From an uncultured Bacteroidales bacterium (GTDB lineage Bacteria; Bacteroidota; Bacteroidia; Bacteroidales; Muribaculaceae): a stretch of DNA of 64,000 nucleotides. Under the pieces are notes generated by a model. The model worked only from the letters and a program-made list of their open reading frames with translations. It ran no database searches and had not been told where the DNA came from. The translations under genes and the position numbers were made by a program. The stretch lies in assembly GCA_902792895.1 (NCBI GenBank), contig CADBBK010000001.1:124001-188000 (forward strand), given 5' to 3'. Positions 62,804 to 64,000 of the stretch are shown one piece after another. Each line of letters starts with the position of its first letter. Position 1 is the first letter of the stretch.

Positions 62804-63430
62804 GTGCACATCGTCATAGCAGGAAATATCGGTAGCGGAAAATCGACACTGGCCGAGATGCTTGCCAAGCATTACGGGTGGGAGCCGTTTATGGAACCCG
62901 TGGTGGACAACCCCTACCTGAGCGACTATTACAAGGACATCAAGCGCTGGTCGTTTGCCCTGGAGGTGTTTTTCCTGAAGCAGCGCTTCAAGGACATCCT
63001 GAACATCAACGCCAGTTCCAAAACCATCATCCAAGACCGCAGTATCTTTGAGGGCGTGTACATCTTCACTGCCAACAACCACGATATGGGCAACATGGAT
63101 GACCGCGACTTTGAGACCTATATGGAACTGTTTGAGCAGATGATGACCATCGTGCGCCTCCCCGATCTGATGATCTACCTGCGCTCGAGCGTGCCCCACC
63201 TGGTGGACAACATCCACAAGCGCGGACGCGACTACGAGCAGACGATGCCGTTGCAGTACCTGTCGAACCTGAACGACCGCTATGAGGAGTTTGTGATGAA
63301 GACCTACAGGGGCCGCAAACTCGTCATCGAAGTCGATGACATGGACTACAAGAACCGCCCCGAGGACTTTGCTGCGATTGTCGATAAAATCGACGCGACG
63401 ATGTTCGGCATCTTCGGGCCGCTGGACTAG
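62804..63430 (+). CDS. Deoxynucleoside kinase (first of a tandem pair)
   Basis: 208 residues starting at GTG. The P-loop GNIGSGKS is at 7-14, the DRS motif in IIQDRSIFEG, and the LID arginines in KRGRDYEQ. YLSNLNDRYEEFV follows, the usual end region of the family. It phosphorylates a deoxynucleoside (dA/dG or dC) for salvage. The next gene is a close paralogue, 75 bases away. GTG is chosen because it directly precedes HIVIAGNIG and no ATG fits. Confidence 0.92.
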   Translation: MHIVIAGNIGSGKSTLAEMLAKHYGWEPFMEPVVDNPYLSDYYKDIKRWSFALEVFFLKQRFKDILNINASSKTIIQDRSIFEGVYIFTANNHDMGNMDDRDFETYMELFEQMMTIVRLPDLMIYLRSSVPHLVDNIHKRGRDYEQTMPLQYLSNLNDRYEEFVMKTYRGRKLVIEVDDMDYKNRPEDFAAIVDKIDATMFGIFGPLD

Positions 63431-63433
63431 AAG

Positions 63434-63451
63434 GCCGTAACACAGTTACGG
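63434..63451 (+). repeat. Hairpin between the two kinase genes
   Basis: GCCGTAAC and GTTACGGC pair perfectly over a 2-3 base loop, just after the first kinase stop. There is no T run, so both genes may still be on one transcript. Confidence 0.55.
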
Positions 63452-63505
63452 CACAGGTGACCTAACAACCAAAAACAGAAAGCAAAAACCTAAAACTAAA
63501 AAGAT

Positions 63506-64000
63506 ATGCATATAGCAGTAGCAGGAAACATCGGCAGTGGCAAGACGACCTTGACCAAACTGCTGGCCAAACACTACGGGTGGAGTCCGCGCTTTGAGCC
63601 CGTGGACAACAACCCTTATCTGGAGGACTTCTATGCCGACATGTCGCGGTGGTCATTCAACCTGCAAATCTACTTCCTGAACAAGCGTTTCAAGGAAGTG
63701 GTAGAGATCTCCAAGAGCGAGATTGACATCATTCAGGACCGCACCATCTATGAGGACGCGTGCATCTTTGCCCCCAACCTGCACGGCCAGGGGCTGATGA
63801 GTGACCGCGACTTCAACAACTACAAGGACCTGTTTGAGCTGATGATGTCGCTGGTGAAGATGCCCGACCTGATGATTTACATCCGCTCGACCATCCCCAA
63901 CCTGGTGCAGCAGATCCAAAAACGCGGCCGCGACTACGAGCAGACGATGCGCCTCGATTATCTGGAAGGTCTGAACAAGCGCTATGAGGAGTGGATTGCC
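63506..64000 (+). CDS. Deoxynucleoside kinase (second of pair), 3' end cut by window
   Basis: 165 codons are visible before the window ends. It starts MHIAVAGNIGSGKTTLTKLL, with P-loop GNIGSGKT, the DRT motif in IIQDRTIYED, and LID region KRGRDYEQTMRLDYLEGLNKRYE. It differs from its neighbour in DRT for DRS and in substrate-contact regions (FYADMSRWSFNLQIYFLN versus YYKDIKRWSFALEVFFLK). In Lactobacillus a tandem pair of such kinases forms a heterodimer for dA and dG/dC; the arrangement here is similar. Confidence 0.9.
   Translation, partial: MHIAVAGNIGSGKTTLTKLLAKHYGWSPRFEPVDNNPYLEDFYADMSRWSFNLQIYFLNKRFKEVVEISKSEIDIIQDRTIYEDACIFAPNLHGQGLMSDRDFNNYKDLFELMMSLVKMPDLMIYIRSTIPNLVQQIQKRGRDYEQTMRLDYLEGLNKRYEEWIA

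Overview
The window reads as a stretch of chromosome from a gut-type member of the Bacteroidales, probably near Muribaculaceae or Prevotellaceae. The evidence is a SusC/SusD pair, many lipoproteins with an SSC-type lipobox, DUF4302 and TIGR04549-like lipoproteins, BspA-type leucine-rich repeats, dockerin-like and T9SS-like tails, and promoters of the Bacteroidetes type (TTTG, about 19-20 bases, TAnnTTTG) instead of sigma70 boxes. Clear Shine-Dalgarno sequences are rare. I see no transposase, integrase, phage gene, CRISPR array or recognisable DNA-binding regulator; this looks like stable core genome with some surface-protein loci.

Layout. 1-3.9 kb: an operon of sppA (cut by the window edge), lpxK, a purine nucleoside phosphorylase and thiL. 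4.0-6.4 kb: a possible small RNA or 14-codon gene, then glmS. 6.5-10.3 kb: an OmpA-domain lipoprotein, a dCMP deaminase with an S41 protease, and a small secreted barrel-like protein. 10.5-15.5 kb, minus strand: one operon of a DUF2520 protein, maf, a secreted unknown, and a binding-protein-dependent ABC importer. 15.7-18.4 kb: msrA with a VanY-like carboxypeptidase, facing an ATP-grasp-like unknown. 18.5-21.9 kb, minus: a TIGR04076 protein, engB and a GH2 glycosidase, tightly packed. 22-31.7 kb, minus: a SusC, SusD, zinc metallohydrolase lipoprotein and DUF4302 lipoprotein operon, followed by a large secreted protein with a dockerin-like tail.

32.3-44.1 kb holds housekeeping genes (pseudouridine synthase, class I fumarase, initiator tRNA, a GT4 glycosyltransferase, priA, folD, a class A penicillin-binding protein, a DMT transporter). 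44.2-46.9 kb has a small lipoprotein, then a short ACT-less aspartate kinase with thrC. 47.1-51.3 kb is a plus-strand run of YqgE, type II pantothenate kinase, GT2 glycosyltransferase, GNAT acetyltransferase and acyltransferase-3. 51.4-53.3 kb holds small envelope proteins. 53.3-57.0 kb carries two paralogues of the 22-kb secreted protein. 57.1-64 kb: fabG, a BspA-like protein with dockerin-like tail, glyA, a flavin reductase-like protein, and two tandem deoxynucleoside kinases, the second cut by the window edge.

Two themes stand out. First, one ~550-residue secreted domain occurs three times with different C-terminal tails (two dockerin-like, one T9SS-like), and a BspA protein shares the dockerin-like tail; this suggests a common surface-display system. 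Second, several genes have a TAnnTTTG box only 5-8 bases before their start codon, suggesting leaderless or near-leaderless mRNAs.
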